Shown here: piece by piece, positions 13,351 through 23,083 of the stretch
Position numbering within the stretch: position 1 is the first letter of the stretch
Layout of the letters: every line of letters begins with the position of its first letter
DNA from: a virus
DNA length: 37,301 nt
Reading direction: 5' to 3' (one strand)
IMG/VR virus record: IMGVR_UViG_3300037342_000049
Span: 1-37,301 of that record
Notes under the pieces: generated by a model
Database searches by the model: none
What the model saw: the letters and a program-made list of their open reading frames with translations, nothing else
What the model was told of the DNA's origin: nothing
Position numbers and translations under genes: made by a program

Positions 13351-15957
13351 GCGCATCCTGCGCGGTTCTTTTAATTCTCTTTTTCTTATAGGTTTATCAG
13401 GCCATTTCATTTTCACCATTTTAGCAAATCGATTCATTGCCTCGGAATTATTGTTGATCCTAAACACTCCATCACCTGGCACGTCGAATTCTATGCGTTC
13501 CCCTTTAAATTTAGATGGATTGTCTAAAACATCTTGTACTTTCTCTAAGATATATTCTTTCTGCTTTTTCAGTCCGTGCTTTGATATGTCTTGTCGTTTG
13601 ACTTCTTGTACTTTCAAGTCGGTTAATGATTTCTCAGTTTCCTTTTTCGGTTCTGTCTTCTTCTCTGCTTTTGAAAGTTTTTTTGATTTCTCTTCAGTTT
13701 TAGGCAATTCTTGCTTTGCCGGCTCTTTATGCTCGATCTGCTTTTTTGGAGATTCTAACTCTGTTATTTTATTGCCAAAATGAACTTTTCTTCCTCCTTC
13801 AAAACTTTCTACAGGGATTAGTCCGATTTCTGGCCCTTCTTTTATAGAAACTACTGTTGTTGCCTCGACTCCTCCAGCATATTTGCCCGTTTCATACATA
13901 ATGCCAAGTTTTCCATCTGGCAACTCTATTATTCTTTTATCCCCTGCACCTCTCGCTTGAAATTCTCCTAATTTGTCAGCATCTTCTTTTGACACAAACC
14001 AGGTCTTTTCACTTTTCTCTTGCAATCCTTGTTCCTGTTTTCCATGTTCATGTCTATATGCTTTATTTCGTGTAGTCGTTCCATCTTCATTTATGGTGTA
14101 TGTAGAACCTTTTTCAGTTTTAAAACTTTTTGCAGATTCTTTATTTTCTGGATTTTTTAATAACTTTCTTTCTGGCTGAATGCGTTCAGTTTTCGCTTCG
14201 AACGTTTCACCTTTTGTCCGTTTTGACCCTGGTTCTTTCGGCAAAATATCTGGCTCTATCGCCTTTATCTCTTTTTCTGCTGTGGCGAAGTCGCCTTTCT
14301 TGAGATCTTTAATAGCCTTGCGGAAATTTATAGCCAATTTTGGCTTATCTATCACGGCATTTATTAGTTGCCGATACGCAAATTTTATAGCGTCCAATCC
14401 GGCTTTTGCATAACCAATAGGTTTATAAAGATTGTAGCCGATCAATGTAGAAAACAAATTTTTGTATCCCTTATCTTTGGCAATCTTGAGCATCTTATAA
14501 GGCTGTTCAGATGAAATAAGATCTTTCATTAACTGCTGAAATTCTACATACCCCTTTTCTCCTAATGCCCTTTTGAATATGCGCTGATAATTTTTGTCTT
14601 CAAATAATTCTTTCGCTTTCCCGTGATTGATCTTGTCCTTGAATAAATCATTCACGAAACCATCTATTTCCTCGGCATCTTTTATTTTTGTCCACCGTGC
14701 ATTTCCTTCTTTGAAGACCGGCGTTAATTCGGATTCGGGATAAACTCGTTCCATTGTTGCAGCAATGGCTCGATTTCTGTCTAAAAGCGCGTCTCTCTTT
14801 GCTCTATTAAACGCCTTTGATGATCCTGGTTCGAAATACTCACCTAGGGAAGCATTGTTTTTTCTATACTGGGAAACCAACTCACCAGCTGTTATATTTT
14901 CGGGGATGATACCTTGAGAAGCTTCTTGCATACTCTTAATATAGCTTTTATCATATTCACTTAACTCAAATCCCTTAACATTTTTCCTAACTGTATTCGA
15001 TAATTCCTCGCGCAATATATTTGAAGGGAAATTCCCTGGAATATTATCAGCAATCTTTTGTGCTTCTTCAAGCAATTCAGCACTGGCCTGTTTATATGCT
15101 GGATCATTCTTAAGATTTTGAGCGGTTTCGCCTACTGGACTTTCATTAATAATTCTATCTGAAATATCTCTGAAATCTTTTTCTACTTTCTCATTTATCT
15201 TCTCAATCTTACTTTCTGGGAATTCCTTCCTTTCCTTGAGATTTTCGAATTGCCTTTCTGTTAACCCAGAAGGTTTTGTCTTCTTCCCTATCGTTAGATT
15301 ACCGCCGCCAGGCGTTACACCTTTTAGGACACCAAACGCGGCCAAATCAGCGAATGGCTCCGGTACTCCTGCCTGTTGTAACACTTGGCTTGCTCCTGCG
15401 ACCCCAGCGCCTAGGACTGGTCGATTCAGATTTGTATTCGCTCCTCTGAACGTGGTTCCATGTGGGGCATGAGTCGTGCCTGCTTTTGGAATAATTTTCC
15501 CTGCTGTCGAAGCCAATCGCGTAAATTTTTGCAATCCCGTTTTAGGCTCTAAAGGCAACCCGGTTTTATTCTCTACTTCTCGCGCTATATTTGAAATTGT
15601 CGGAAAGTATTTCAAAGCATTTTCGGTAGCTTCCATATACTTTTCTTCATCAAATGGAATTCCTTCCCGCTCGGAGATCTCGCGAATCCTATCAATTTCC
15701 TCAGGGTCTAATGCTTCGCCCATACCGAGAAACTGTAATCCACCGGCTGCAAGACCTGGCTTTGTTCCTTCTGCGATTGCTTGGGGGATTTGAGATAATA
15801 ATCTTGCGGTACTTTTCCAAAAACCTTCATCATATTTTCCTCTAACTTCATCGGAATTCGCCACTTCCTCAAAAGGGTTTTGCTTTCCCTTTTTCTTTGA
15901 AGATGAATGAATCGCATTTGGATACAATTCTTTAGAAACTTGCTCGAAAGGATTCAT
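13348..15957 (-). CDS. Large internal virion (DNA ejection) protein candidate
   Basis: This 869-residue, highly charged protein has a 250-residue N-terminal part with two similar NPFE-x-V motifs (NPFEQVSK, NPFEEVAN) and Gly/Ala-rich segments such as VLGAGVAGASQVLQQAG that could enter a membrane. A helical middle is followed by a Lys/Glu-rich C-terminal third. Placed after the hub genes as the last and largest of three consecutive proteins of this style, it fits the ejection proteins of podoviruses, which leave the capsid to form a channel across the host envelope. No enzymatic motif is visible. The ATG overlaps the upstream stop (TAATG). Confidence 0.6.
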   Translation of the reverse strand: MNPFEQVSKELYPNAIHSSSKKKGKQNPFEEVANSDEVRGKYDEGFWKSTARLLSQIPQAIAEGTKPGLAAGGLQFLGMGEALDPEEIDRIREISEREGIPFDEEKYMEATENALKYFPTISNIAREVENKTGLPLEPKTGLQKFTRLASTAGKIIPKAGTTHAPHGTTFRGANTNLNRPVLGAGVAGASQVLQQAGVPEPFADLAAFGVLKGVTPGGGNLTIGKKTKPSGLTERQFENLKERKEFPESKIEKINEKVEKDFRDISDRIINESPVGETAQNLKNDPAYKQASAELLEEAQKIADNIPGNFPSNILREELSNTVRKNVKGFELSEYDKSYIKSMQEASQGIIPENITAGELVSQYRKNNASLGEYFEPGSSKAFNRAKRDALLDRNRAIAATMERVYPESELTPVFKEGNARWTKIKDAEEIDGFVNDLFKDKINHGKAKELFEDKNYQRIFKRALGEKGYVEFQQLMKDLISSEQPYKMLKIAKDKGYKNLFSTLIGYNLYKPIGYAKAGLDAIKFAYRQLINAVIDKPKLAINFRKAIKDLKKGDFATAEKEIKAIEPDILPKEPGSKRTKGETFEAKTERIQPERKLLKNPENKESAKSFKTEKGSTYTINEDGTTTRNKAYRHEHGKQEQGLQEKSEKTWFVSKEDADKLGEFQARGAGDKRIIELPDGKLGIMYETGKYAGGVEATTVVSIKEGPEIGLIPVESFEGGRKVHFGNKITELESPKKQIEHKEPAKQELPKTEEKSKKLSKAEKKTEPKKETEKSLTDLKVQEVKRQDISKHGLKKQKEYILEKVQDVLDNPSKFKGERIEFDVPGDGVFRINNNSEAMNRFAKMVKMKWPDKPIRKRELKEPRRMR

Positions 15958-17234
15958 TACCAGCTGTACCCTTTTTTCTTAGCTATTTCCATAGCCTTTT
16001 TAGCATCACCCTTGGCCTCATGGACTATCTGCTCAATAATATTCTTATCTTCTGGGTCATTCAAATCGAGTGGAATTTTCTTTCTGGCTTCTGCATTCTG
16101 AATGATCGATTTTTGCTCGCCTAAAATTTGATTAAATAAAGCCTCTAATTTCGGCTTGGCCTTTTTTTCTACTGCCTCATTAAACTGTAAAACACCCAGA
16201 TCTTCCGAATCCTCTATTTCCGCAGCCGCTTGAGCCCTTATAATATCGGCCCTTAATGCGTTAGTTCTAGACCTAAGAACTGCTTTTTTCTGCTCGTCAG
16301 TAAGGTAAATATCTGCAATTTTATTCTCTAAAAGGTCGATTTCTTTAATTTTTGTTTGTCCTTGAAAAATATTGCGCAAATCTCCAAATTCTTCTACCAA
16401 GCCGGCCTTATATTCTACCGTATCAGGTGATAGTAATCTCTTGCCTAAATTCAGGGGGAGCGCCTCCGCTAAAGTTGCAAATGTAGGATCATTTAAATCA
16501 CCCTTCTCAATCAATTCTATTAATTGTTCCTTATTCTGAATTCCCCTTTCTGCCGCCTGGGCTTTTTCTGCTAATTTTGTCCGGATTGGCAATGTTTCTT
16601 TTCTTAGCTCTTGTGATCTTGCACGACCAGTCTTTTCTTGCTCTGAAAATAAATCTGCTTCTGCCTTTGCATTTTCTTTTGAAACGCCATTATCGGTAAG
16701 CAATTGATATTTTTTAGGAGGAGATGACTTTTCATATCTGGGATCATTTCTAGTTTGCTGAATTAAATTCAATTGTTCAGAATCTATAGGTTGAGATGCT
16801 TGCGTCTTTTTCTGGGTTCTATTATTCTCTTGCTGCAATTGCATCGATTGAATTCCCTTGATTACTTGTTGTTGGGCGTCAGGATTCAACCCCTCAAACT
16901 CCTGTTCATCAATAGGTTCGCCGCGTTGCAATTTGCCAAAGACTTTCGCAAGACTCTTTTCACCTTTCTCTTGCCTTCTTTGCTGTTCAATAGCGATAGT
17001 TTTCTCAAGTAATCCTTGGCCCACTTCGCCGTAAGGTTGAAGCGCCTTAACTAGAGACTGTGACTTATCAGCTTGTGATGCTTTCTTAAAGGAAGGATTG
17101 CTGATAGTGTCTTCGAGTGCCTTATTAGCAAAATAATTAGCACTAAAGTTGCTTAAGGATTGTCCGATCGACTCCCCTATCCGCTCTTTCATTAAATCGC
17201 GTCTTGACGGCCCAAGTTTGATAAACTGCGTCAT
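15957..17234 (-). CDS. Internal virion/ejection protein candidate
   Basis: This 425-residue protein is almost entirely helical, rich in Glu, Gln and Lys, with long coiled-coil-like stretches (IEQQRRQEKGEKSLAKVFG) and no signal peptide. GAGGGAGT precedes the ATG. It lies between a short Gly-rich protein with a membrane segment and the 869-residue protein, matching the three-gene ejection cassette of P22-like phages (gp7, gp20, gp16). The assignment rests on position and composition only. Confidence 0.55.
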   Translation of the reverse strand: MTQFIKLGPSRRDLMKERIGESIGQSLSNFSANYFANKALEDTISNPSFKKASQADKSQSLVKALQPYGEVGQGLLEKTIAIEQQRRQEKGEKSLAKVFGKLQRGEPIDEQEFEGLNPDAQQQVIKGIQSMQLQQENNRTQKKTQASQPIDSEQLNLIQQTRNDPRYEKSSPPKKYQLLTDNGVSKENAKAEADLFSEQEKTGRARSQELRKETLPIRTKLAEKAQAAERGIQNKEQLIELIEKGDLNDPTFATLAEALPLNLGKRLLSPDTVEYKAGLVEEFGDLRNIFQGQTKIKEIDLLENKIADIYLTDEQKKAVLRSRTNALRADIIRAQAAAEIEDSEDLGVLQFNEAVEKKAKPKLEALFNQILGEQKSIIQNAEARKKIPLDLNDPEDKNIIEQIVHEAKGDAKKAMEIAKKKGYSW

Positions 17235-17243
17235 ACTCCCTCT

Positions 17244-17897
17244 TTAGTATTGTTGACCCATTGAATTACGTCTTAATGGGGTATTTGGGGAAGGGGTTTC
17301 ATTTTGCCTATTTCTTAAATAATCGGCGAAGTAACCAGCAGATTGAGGTATAGCATTCGCCACCCCTCCCCATAATCCGGCACCTCTTTCTTTATATACA
17401 TTCGAAAATTGAGGGTTGCCAAGTCCTGTGCTTGCTAATTGATTATATTGCCCGAGAATGTCTTGTATTGAGTTTCTGCGCACTCCTTCCTTTAGCCCCG
17501 CTAAATTTGCATTCAATCCCGCTTGTGCGCCTCCGATTGCTTGTCCAAATCCAGACGACCTAAGTGCCCCAGCTCCAGCAAATCGCTCAGCAAGTTGCGG
17601 CAAATCATGCTCCTCGAATTGATTACGATACGGAGCTTCAAAATCATTATATGCGCTAGATTGCGGGTTCAAATATTGCTGCAACATCCCCATAGCATTT
17701 TGATACCCGCCCCCAGGGCCAGCCATTCCCATTGCTTGCTGAATCAGGTTGTTTTGAAATTGCTGCTGTTGTTTGGTTTGAGTTGAAACTTGTTTATTTT
17801 TATCCTTTTTACCGCTATTGCTTAGCAAGCCCCCGCCAATCGCTCCAGTAGCGGTAATTAAGGCAGCTAATAAGGCGTCATCTATTCCAAATACCAT
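17244..17897 (-). CDS. Small ejection/pilot-like virion protein
   Basis: This 217-residue protein begins with a hydrophobic Ala/Gly segment (ALLAALITATGAIGGGLLS) followed by a Gln-rich stretch and an amphipathic Gly/Ala region (AERFAGAGALRSSGFGQAIG). This resembles DNA transfer or pilot proteins of short-tailed phages. AGAGGTGATTT precedes the ATG. It is the first of the three-gene ejection cassette. Confidence 0.55.
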   Translation of the reverse strand: MVFGIDDALLAALITATGAIGGGLLSNSGKKDKNKQVSTQTKQQQQFQNNLIQQAMGMAGPGGGYQNAMGMLQQYLNPQSSAYNDFEAPYRNQFEEHDLPQLAERFAGAGALRSSGFGQAIGGAQAGLNANLAGLKEGVRRNSIQDILGQYNQLASTGLGNPQFSNVYKERGAGLWGGVANAIPQSAGYFADYLRNRQNETPSPNTPLRRNSMGQQY

Positions 17898-17906
17898 AAA
17901 TCACCT

Positions 17907-18422
17907 CTAACTTTTCAAATATTCTATTGTCCAATAGGCCTGAGTTAAATTCGATCCCGTATTATTTGTAACCGTGATCGTCTGCGCAGTTGGCACTGTG
18001 TTATTGAAGCTTACATTAAAATCCATTCCGGTAAAGACATAAATCGGCCCTGCAATTGTGGCAGCTCCAAAGCCATGAACGGGAATCAAAATCCCATTGA
18101 TCAGTGGCGACGCTGCAAATGTAGTCGCACCAGGTGGTATTGGCCCCGCATTCAAAACGACCAAATCATAGGTCATTCTATAACCATTCCTGAACCTTTG
18201 CGGATCGGGCGTAGTTGTTCCTGTGTGATACCTAAAATACTGCTGAAAATTAGCCACTTCTTGTAAGAAATATAAAGCCCCTTCCTTCGTATTCACAGCA
18301 TTAATCATTCTCTTCATTAAAAGAGAAATAATCTCCTGGAACACCTGTGAATCCACTTGTGGAATCTCTAAAGAGATTGGCAGTTGGTTTGCCTGTAAGG
18401 CTGGATCACTGCTAAAAGACAT
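17907..18422 (-). CDS. Structural protein of the tail/hub region
   Basis: This 171-residue protein has a helical N-terminal half (VFQEIISLLMKRMINAVNTK) and a beta-rich C-terminal half ending QAYWTIEYLKS. GGAAGGGCGG is the ribosome site. Its start overlaps the large hub gene by 11 bases. The position between hub and ejection proteins makes a virion role likely, but I do not recognise the family. Confidence 0.65.
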   Translation of the reverse strand: MSFSSDPALQANQLPISLEIPQVDSQVFQEIISLLMKRMINAVNTKEGALYFLQEVANFQQYFRYHTGTTTPDPQRFRNGYRMTYDLVVLNAGPIPPGATTFAASPLINGILIPVHGFGAATIAGPIYVFTGMDFNVSFNNTVPTAQTITVTNNTGSNLTQAYWTIEYLKS

Positions 18423-20739
18423 TTTTACCGCCCTTCCTAAGCCATATTCGCATGGCGTTTAAACTCCACGTATTTTGGTGGGTGACTATATTATTCATTA
18501 AATTATCGTCATAAGTCATCACGATATTGATAAAATTAGCCGAATAACCAGCATAGAACCTATGCCACGCAATATCTGAAGCCGGCAAAAATGGAACTGG
18601 CAAAGTAGTTTCAACTTCTTTATTTCCTATAAGCAAATTCCCTTGCTGTGAAAATGAAGTATTACCAAATAACTGCACCGTCATGGCGACCATATCAGAA
18701 CTACCAGACTCTGGCACGCCTGTAAGAAAGTCAATATAGATGATCTTGAACTGAATACCTTCTGTTATGAAGGGATTAAAGTCTTTAGTCTGTACATATA
18801 GTTGTGGCATTAATGCCACTGTACCCAATCCAAAATATATCGCTGTGCTCGTCGGGGTTCTCACATAATCGGTGATATAGGTTGTACCATTCCATTGATA
18901 GATAAGGATATTATTAACATCAATAATCAACCCGACTTCAAAAAGCTGACCATTTAAATTGGTTACAACGGGATTTCCGGCCCCATCCTGAAAGATAAGA
19001 CCATTCAAAAGGATAATGTCTCCTATCTCAAGGTTGTGATTAACAATGGTTAATTGTACAGCTGTCAAGATATCTACCGGTATGATAACAGCTGTAATAT
19101 TTAACTGAGGGTCATTCATCACCCGATCAATGTAACAAAAATAGTGAATATAACCTTGCTGATTCCCAGATACAGGAATAGGGAAAAGACTTTGACTTGC
19201 CGGGTCATCCCATGAAACAGGATCATCCCACGTTACAGTTAAACTATCCCACGTAATTGCATTTGGCGACTGATAAATTCCGAAAAATGTCACATTGTCA
19301 CGATAAGTAGCCCACGCAGCATTGCGATAATTATAGACCAAAACACGATTAGGGAAAATATTATTAGGGTCTTCAGTGGAATCATTGTAACACCAATAAA
19401 CCAATTCTTTTTGAAAATCGCGCACACCACAAACGCGCTTTACACCATTATTTGCATTTTTGAACCCAAAGACAGTGTCGGGAATGAGTTCATCTATTCT
19501 AGAAACAGCCACACTATTAGCTTGCGTTATCCCCTTATCTCCCACCGCAAATACAACAGGATCGAAAATAACAGGAGAATTGGTTGACTCGCATCCAAAA
19601 TCCGAAGTAATTCGCTCCCATAGGAATGGAACCCCATATTCACCTACATATCTTAATTGCCATGTGGAACGTTCAAAATAGACGATGAGAGTATTTTTAT
19701 TGAATTCGCAACTAATAATTGTTTCATTAGTCGGCGCATCAATAAACCCTCCTCTGCCAAACACATCAGATCGCCATCCATTTGTTTGATCTGTGGGATC
19801 TCCTATTTGCGAAAATCTGCAACGATTGAAAAAGTTTTTTGCTAACGCTGCACCACTTGCTGTAGGTCCTTCCCATGTATTTAGCAGTAAGAGTCTGCCA
19901 TAATAGGCAATAATCAATCTCGCTTGAAAAATTGAAAACGAAATTGGAGCGACCACTGGTGAATTAGAAACGACCGGTTGGAAAACAACCCACCCTGTAC
20001 TTTGATAATAGTAAATGGGATCATATGTAGGAGGAACATTATTTCCATTATTGAAATTCGTGGCGTAGAAAAGCTGAATGTCATCCGTTATACCTCGATA
20101 GTTGGTCGCCCAAAAGAAGTCAGCATTTCCGCCCGTCCAGGTTACAGCTAATGTTGACGCTAATTGCTGGAAAGCCATCCCAACAAACAAATAGGCATAT
20201 TTCGTGTCAAAAAAGATAGTATTTTCATTGTTATTACTCGCGTTAGGAATGTCCCACGTGAAAATTCCCATTACCGGAAGCCCAGGCGCATAGGCAAAAG
20301 TTATAACGACAGGCGCACCAGGATCTCCCGTTACTAATCCAATTTGAGTAGTATTGTAATTTATGAAACTTCCCGCTGCTGCTGGAACTCCATTATCTAA
20401 TAGCAATCCATTATGCGGAACCACCTCGGTGAAAGTTTGCGTCACAGGGGAGCCGATTGTGACTGAAATGCTTCCGGGTATTATTTGCGCTCCAGCTTCT
20501 AGACCTAATTGCACCTGAAGAATAGTAAGAAAATTTCCTGCGCCATCCGTTAGCCCTAAAGATTGGCTTTCAATGACTCTTTGGAGTTGTCCAAGTAGTT
20601 TATTCCCTTCTTTCTTAACCACTCTATTTCGATATGATCTTGCATTATATAACTCTTGAAAGGCATTATCCGGCGTTAGAAATGGTTTTTTATCGGCCTC
20701 AAAACCCATATCTAAGGGAGCTATAAAGTAGGGCTGCAT
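18412..20739 (-). CDS. Tail hub/nozzle-like protein (P22 gp10 type)
   Basis: This 775-residue protein starts PLDMGFEADKKPFLTPDNAF and then NARSYRNRVVKKEG, which fits the start of P22 gp10-like packaged-DNA stabilisation or hub proteins. The long middle is made of beta blades with Trp/Tyr-rich strands (WQLRYVGEYGVPFLWERI, VYWCYNDS, LVYNYRNAAWATYRDN) and probably forms a beta-propeller. Several WDDP motifs occur near the centre. The gene is followed by ejection proteins and preceded by an adhesin-like and a connector-type gene, consistent with closing the tail. A T7 gp12 nozzle-like role is the alternative. Confidence 0.7.
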   Translation of the reverse strand: MQPYFIAPLDMGFEADKKPFLTPDNAFQELYNARSYRNRVVKKEGNKLLGQLQRVIESQSLGLTDGAGNFLTILQVQLGLEAGAQIIPGSISVTIGSPVTQTFTEVVPHNGLLLDNGVPAAAGSFINYNTTQIGLVTGDPGAPVVITFAYAPGLPVMGIFTWDIPNASNNNENTIFFDTKYAYLFVGMAFQQLASTLAVTWTGGNADFFWATNYRGITDDIQLFYATNFNNGNNVPPTYDPIYYYQSTGWVVFQPVVSNSPVVAPISFSIFQARLIIAYYGRLLLLNTWEGPTASGAALAKNFFNRCRFSQIGDPTDQTNGWRSDVFGRGGFIDAPTNETIISCEFNKNTLIVYFERSTWQLRYVGEYGVPFLWERITSDFGCESTNSPVIFDPVVFAVGDKGITQANSVAVSRIDELIPDTVFGFKNANNGVKRVCGVRDFQKELVYWCYNDSTEDPNNIFPNRVLVYNYRNAAWATYRDNVTFFGIYQSPNAITWDSLTVTWDDPVSWDDPASQSLFPIPVSGNQQGYIHYFCYIDRVMNDPQLNITAVIIPVDILTAVQLTIVNHNLEIGDIILLNGLIFQDGAGNPVVTNLNGQLFEVGLIIDVNNILIYQWNGTTYITDYVRTPTSTAIYFGLGTVALMPQLYVQTKDFNPFITEGIQFKIIYIDFLTGVPESGSSDMVAMTVQLFGNTSFSQQGNLLIGNKEVETTLPVPFLPASDIAWHRFYAGYSANFINIVMTYDDNLMNNIVTHQNTWSLNAMRIWLRKGGKNVF

Positions 20740-20745
20740 TGTAAC

Positions 20746-21372
20746 CTATCCCAACGCTAATAATTGATAATACACATTAAATCCTGCTGCCGGTGTGCCG
20801 CTAGAATTGAGATTTGTAAAAGTAATACTATTTGCGGTTGAACTTACGGCCTGATGAAACGATCTAGTGGATGGTGGACTTGCTTCAGTTGCTAACCTGG
20901 TGAGTTGAACATTGTAAAGGATCGCCCAAGATGCCGGAAAAGTCACGGTTTGCGTAGCATTTGCCGCAAAAACTGTTCCAAATATCATAAAAATATTGCC
21001 GAAAGTGAATGTTTGATACCCCGTTCCAGAAGCGCCACTTCCTGAATAAGTAGGTGTAAAAGCTCCAGGCCCTAACCCAGTAGTTATTTGAGTGTCTGGC
21101 CCAGTTGCTACTTGTCCTGGTGGCTGAAAAAAAAGGAATGGCGCCCCGCTAATGGATTTGGAATAGACCGCAATTTCATTTGCCAAAGTTCCCGGAGAGG
21201 TTGTTAGCGGCGTTGGGAAATGGATTACGTTATGTTTGCCTTTAGTAGATTGCATGACATCGAAATGATCAACAGCTATCGTAGCCGCTAGGACTGTGAA
21301 ATTATTCTGAATAAGAAACTTGGTTTGTCCGAGGGTCTGGCCTGTTGTGGGAGTATTTGGAGTAAATGACAT
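20746..21372 (-). CDS. Tail fibre or appendage protein
   Basis: This 208-residue beta-rich protein begins NTPTTGQTLGQTKFLIQNNF, a stretch seen at the start of some phage appendage proteins (T-L-x-x-T-x-x-x-I-x-x-NF), and ends in a Phe/Gly-rich domain with FGNIFMIFGTVFAANATQTV typical of receptor-binding tip domains. AGGATAAAGA precedes the ATG. It lies between connector and hub genes and is most likely a virion appendage or adhesin. Confidence 0.65.
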   Translation of the reverse strand: MSFTPNTPTTGQTLGQTKFLIQNNFTVLAATIAVDHFDVMQSTKGKHNVIHFPTPLTTSPGTLANEIAVYSKSISGAPFLFFQPPGQVATGPDTQITTGLGPGAFTPTYSGSGASGTGYQTFTFGNIFMIFGTVFAANATQTVTFPASWAILYNVQLTRLATEASPPSTRSFHQAVSSTANSITFTNLNSSGTPAAGFNVYYQLLALG

Positions 21373-21380
21373 TCTTTATC

Positions 21381-21557
21381 CTATTTATGAAACGATTTCA
21401 GAGTCTCAGCTAAATGTGCTCTTTTGCCTATTGTTCCCCCTTTTTTCTCCGCCGCTTTCAGCTTTTTTTCAGGAATTTTCTCTCCTTTTTTGGTATGCAA
21501 TTCTTTTCTCAAACTTCCAGGGTGCTTTATGGCACCCTTAATCCAATCTTTTGCCAT
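21381..21557 (-). CDS. Small conserved basic phage protein
   Basis: This 58-codon gene has a clear ATAGGAGATTGAA site. The product is very basic and starts DWIKGAIKHPGSLRKEL with KKGEKIP following and GKRAHLAETLKSF near the end. This pattern is common as a small conserved protein in many tailed phages, where its role is unknown; it may bind nucleic acid or travel in the virion. It fits neatly between neighbouring late genes. Confidence 0.8.
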   Translation of the reverse strand: MAKDWIKGAIKHPGSLRKELHTKKGEKIPEKKLKAAEKKGGTIGKRAHLAETLKSFHK

Positions 21558-21590
21558 TTCAATCTCCTATGTAAAGCTGCTTTACATTCA

Positions 21591-22703
21591 TTAAAATCCA
21601 CCACCAGATCCCCAGCCCCAACCACCACCATCATAGTTATGGGTAAGCTGATCTGAGAATATTGTCTGTATTCTTTGTGTCCCAATTTGCGCATAGGTGC
21701 GTGTATAATTAAGAGTATATCGTTCAGCCAATCCCTTATCGCAAAATTGAACTCCATCGCTATCAAGTCGGTCTTCGAATATTTTTTTCGCGGCTCCATA
21801 AGCTAGAGTTTCCCACCATTCAGCCTGCTCTGGCACTCCGGCATAATTGGGAACATCATCGTTCAATGTCCCTAAAAGAACTTGTGAAGGCAGCCGATAA
21901 GCCACTATTTCTATAGTAAAGCCACCTATTGGAACGGGTCTTAGTGTGAATTGATTTTGATAAAAGAGTATTGACAACGGGATTGTCATTTGGGATGGAT
22001 TGTATTGAATCTGTATTGGTGTGCCAGCTAAAATTCCTACAGTAAAATTAAGCGTGATCGCTCCTGTGGTGTATGAGATTGTGCTAGGAGTCGCCACTTG
22101 TTGTCCTATTAAATTGCCCTCTCCATCATCTGTAACATTGATGGTATTGCCATTAATATCAAACGTTGTGATGAGTATGTTTTGTACCCTACTAATATTC
22201 GTCTGAGGGAAAGGAACTGGAACCCCAGCTGGAAATACTTGGGTGGAATTCAATGGAGACTGAACCATCGGATTATTATTCTGACTTCGAATAATAATAA
22301 GATTAGGATTAGTATTCCCAGCTGGACTTGCAAATCCTGTATATGGCCCTGTGCCACCATTACCAAATGTAAAGTTATTGCAATACTGCCAATTGTAATT
22401 TGCCCGATAGAAGCTCCATGGCTCCTGGAATAGTTTAATATGTCTTTTCATACACATAGCCGGAGCTTCAACAGTAGAGAAATGCTCGCTATCGAAAGGA
22501 TACACATCAACCCCTCGGACAGTATTGAATGTATAAATATCCTTGAGTTTTAGACTCCTAAACTGCGCCGGGAAGTCAAATAGATAAAAGCTATTGATAT
22601 AGTCAATTATCTGCGAATCAGTAAGCTGAAAATCATTACTGGTGCAAGTGATTAGTCTTGCCTTGTTAATGATAGCTGCTAAATTGCCTATTCCTATACC
22701 CAT
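21591..22703 (-). CDS. Head-tail connector/tail accessory protein candidate (P22 gp4-like)
   Basis: This 370-residue protein has a helical N-terminus (IGNLAAIINKARLITCTSND, then DSQIIDYINSFYLFDFP) and a helical region near 295-345 (YGAAKKIFEDRLDSDGVQFC) around a beta-sandwich insert, ending in a Gly/Trp-rich tail. The N-terminal plan and position (after capsid, before hub) fit the tail accessory factors that plug the portal in short-tailed phages. The start is uncertain, with only a weak GGATCC site, and overlaps the upstream gene by 10 bases. Confidence 0.55.
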   Translation of the reverse strand: MGIGIGNLAAIINKARLITCTSNDFQLTDSQIIDYINSFYLFDFPAQFRSLKLKDIYTFNTVRGVDVYPFDSEHFSTVEAPAMCMKRHIKLFQEPWSFYRANYNWQYCNNFTFGNGGTGPYTGFASPAGNTNPNLIIIRSQNNNPMVQSPLNSTQVFPAGVPVPFPQTNISRVQNILITTFDINGNTINVTDDGEGNLIGQQVATPSTISYTTGAITLNFTVGILAGTPIQIQYNPSQMTIPLSILFYQNQFTLRPVPIGGFTIEIVAYRLPSQVLLGTLNDDVPNYAGVPEQAEWWETLAYGAAKKIFEDRLDSDGVQFCDKGLAERYTLNYTRTYAQIGTQRIQTIFSDQLTHNYDGGGWGWGSGGGF

Positions 22704-23083
22704 TGTGGATCCAATGTGTCAAAACAATCTTCTAAATTCATTGTCGCAGTTCCTGGAATTATGCCTGATCCCGCTGGCACGCATACGGGAGGAGTATTCG
22801 CGCCAGCAACCGGATAAACAAATGGCGTGTAATTCGTGCTGTCTATAGCAACCGTTATTGTATTAGGTGTTAACTTTTGCACGATTGCCTTCTGATTATT
22901 CAATTCGAATGTCCCGTACGGCGGCGACACTCGAAATGAAATGTATTCTCCTAGTGAATAGTCATGATTTTCTGTGAATTGGACAGTCGTCATTTGCCCC
23001 AAATTAATAGCGTTTATATAAAATAAACTCGGCACCATCACTTCAGTAAATATCGTTTGTCCAGGAATCACATGAATGCTCAT
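22694..23083 (-). CDS. Structural protein sharing a domain with the 351-residue protein
   Basis: This 129-residue protein is a single beta domain that resembles residues about 200-325 of the protein at 23525-24580. Both have an R-x-x-P-PYG / Q-I-P-V-PYG turn, then the I-T-I/V-x-V/I-D-T/S core, F-x-x-F-VYP, CxPAGSGI, and a closing LL/LED-x-FD. One is likely a decoration or neck subunit derived from the other. CAGGAGTG precedes the ATG. The fold resembles a small Ig-like module. Confidence 0.7.
   Translation of the reverse strand: MSIHVIPGQTIFTEVMVPSLFYINAINLGQMTTVQFTENHDYSLGEYISFRVSPPYGTFELNNQKAIVQKLTPNTITVAIDSTNYTPFVYPVAGANTPPVCVPAGSGIIPGTATMNLEDCFDTLDPQWV

Noticed and set aside
13451-15793. 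Several rightward ORFs opposite the 869-residue gene
   Set aside because: They are Ser/Phe/Cys-rich mirror images of Lys/Glu-rich coding and have no start signals.
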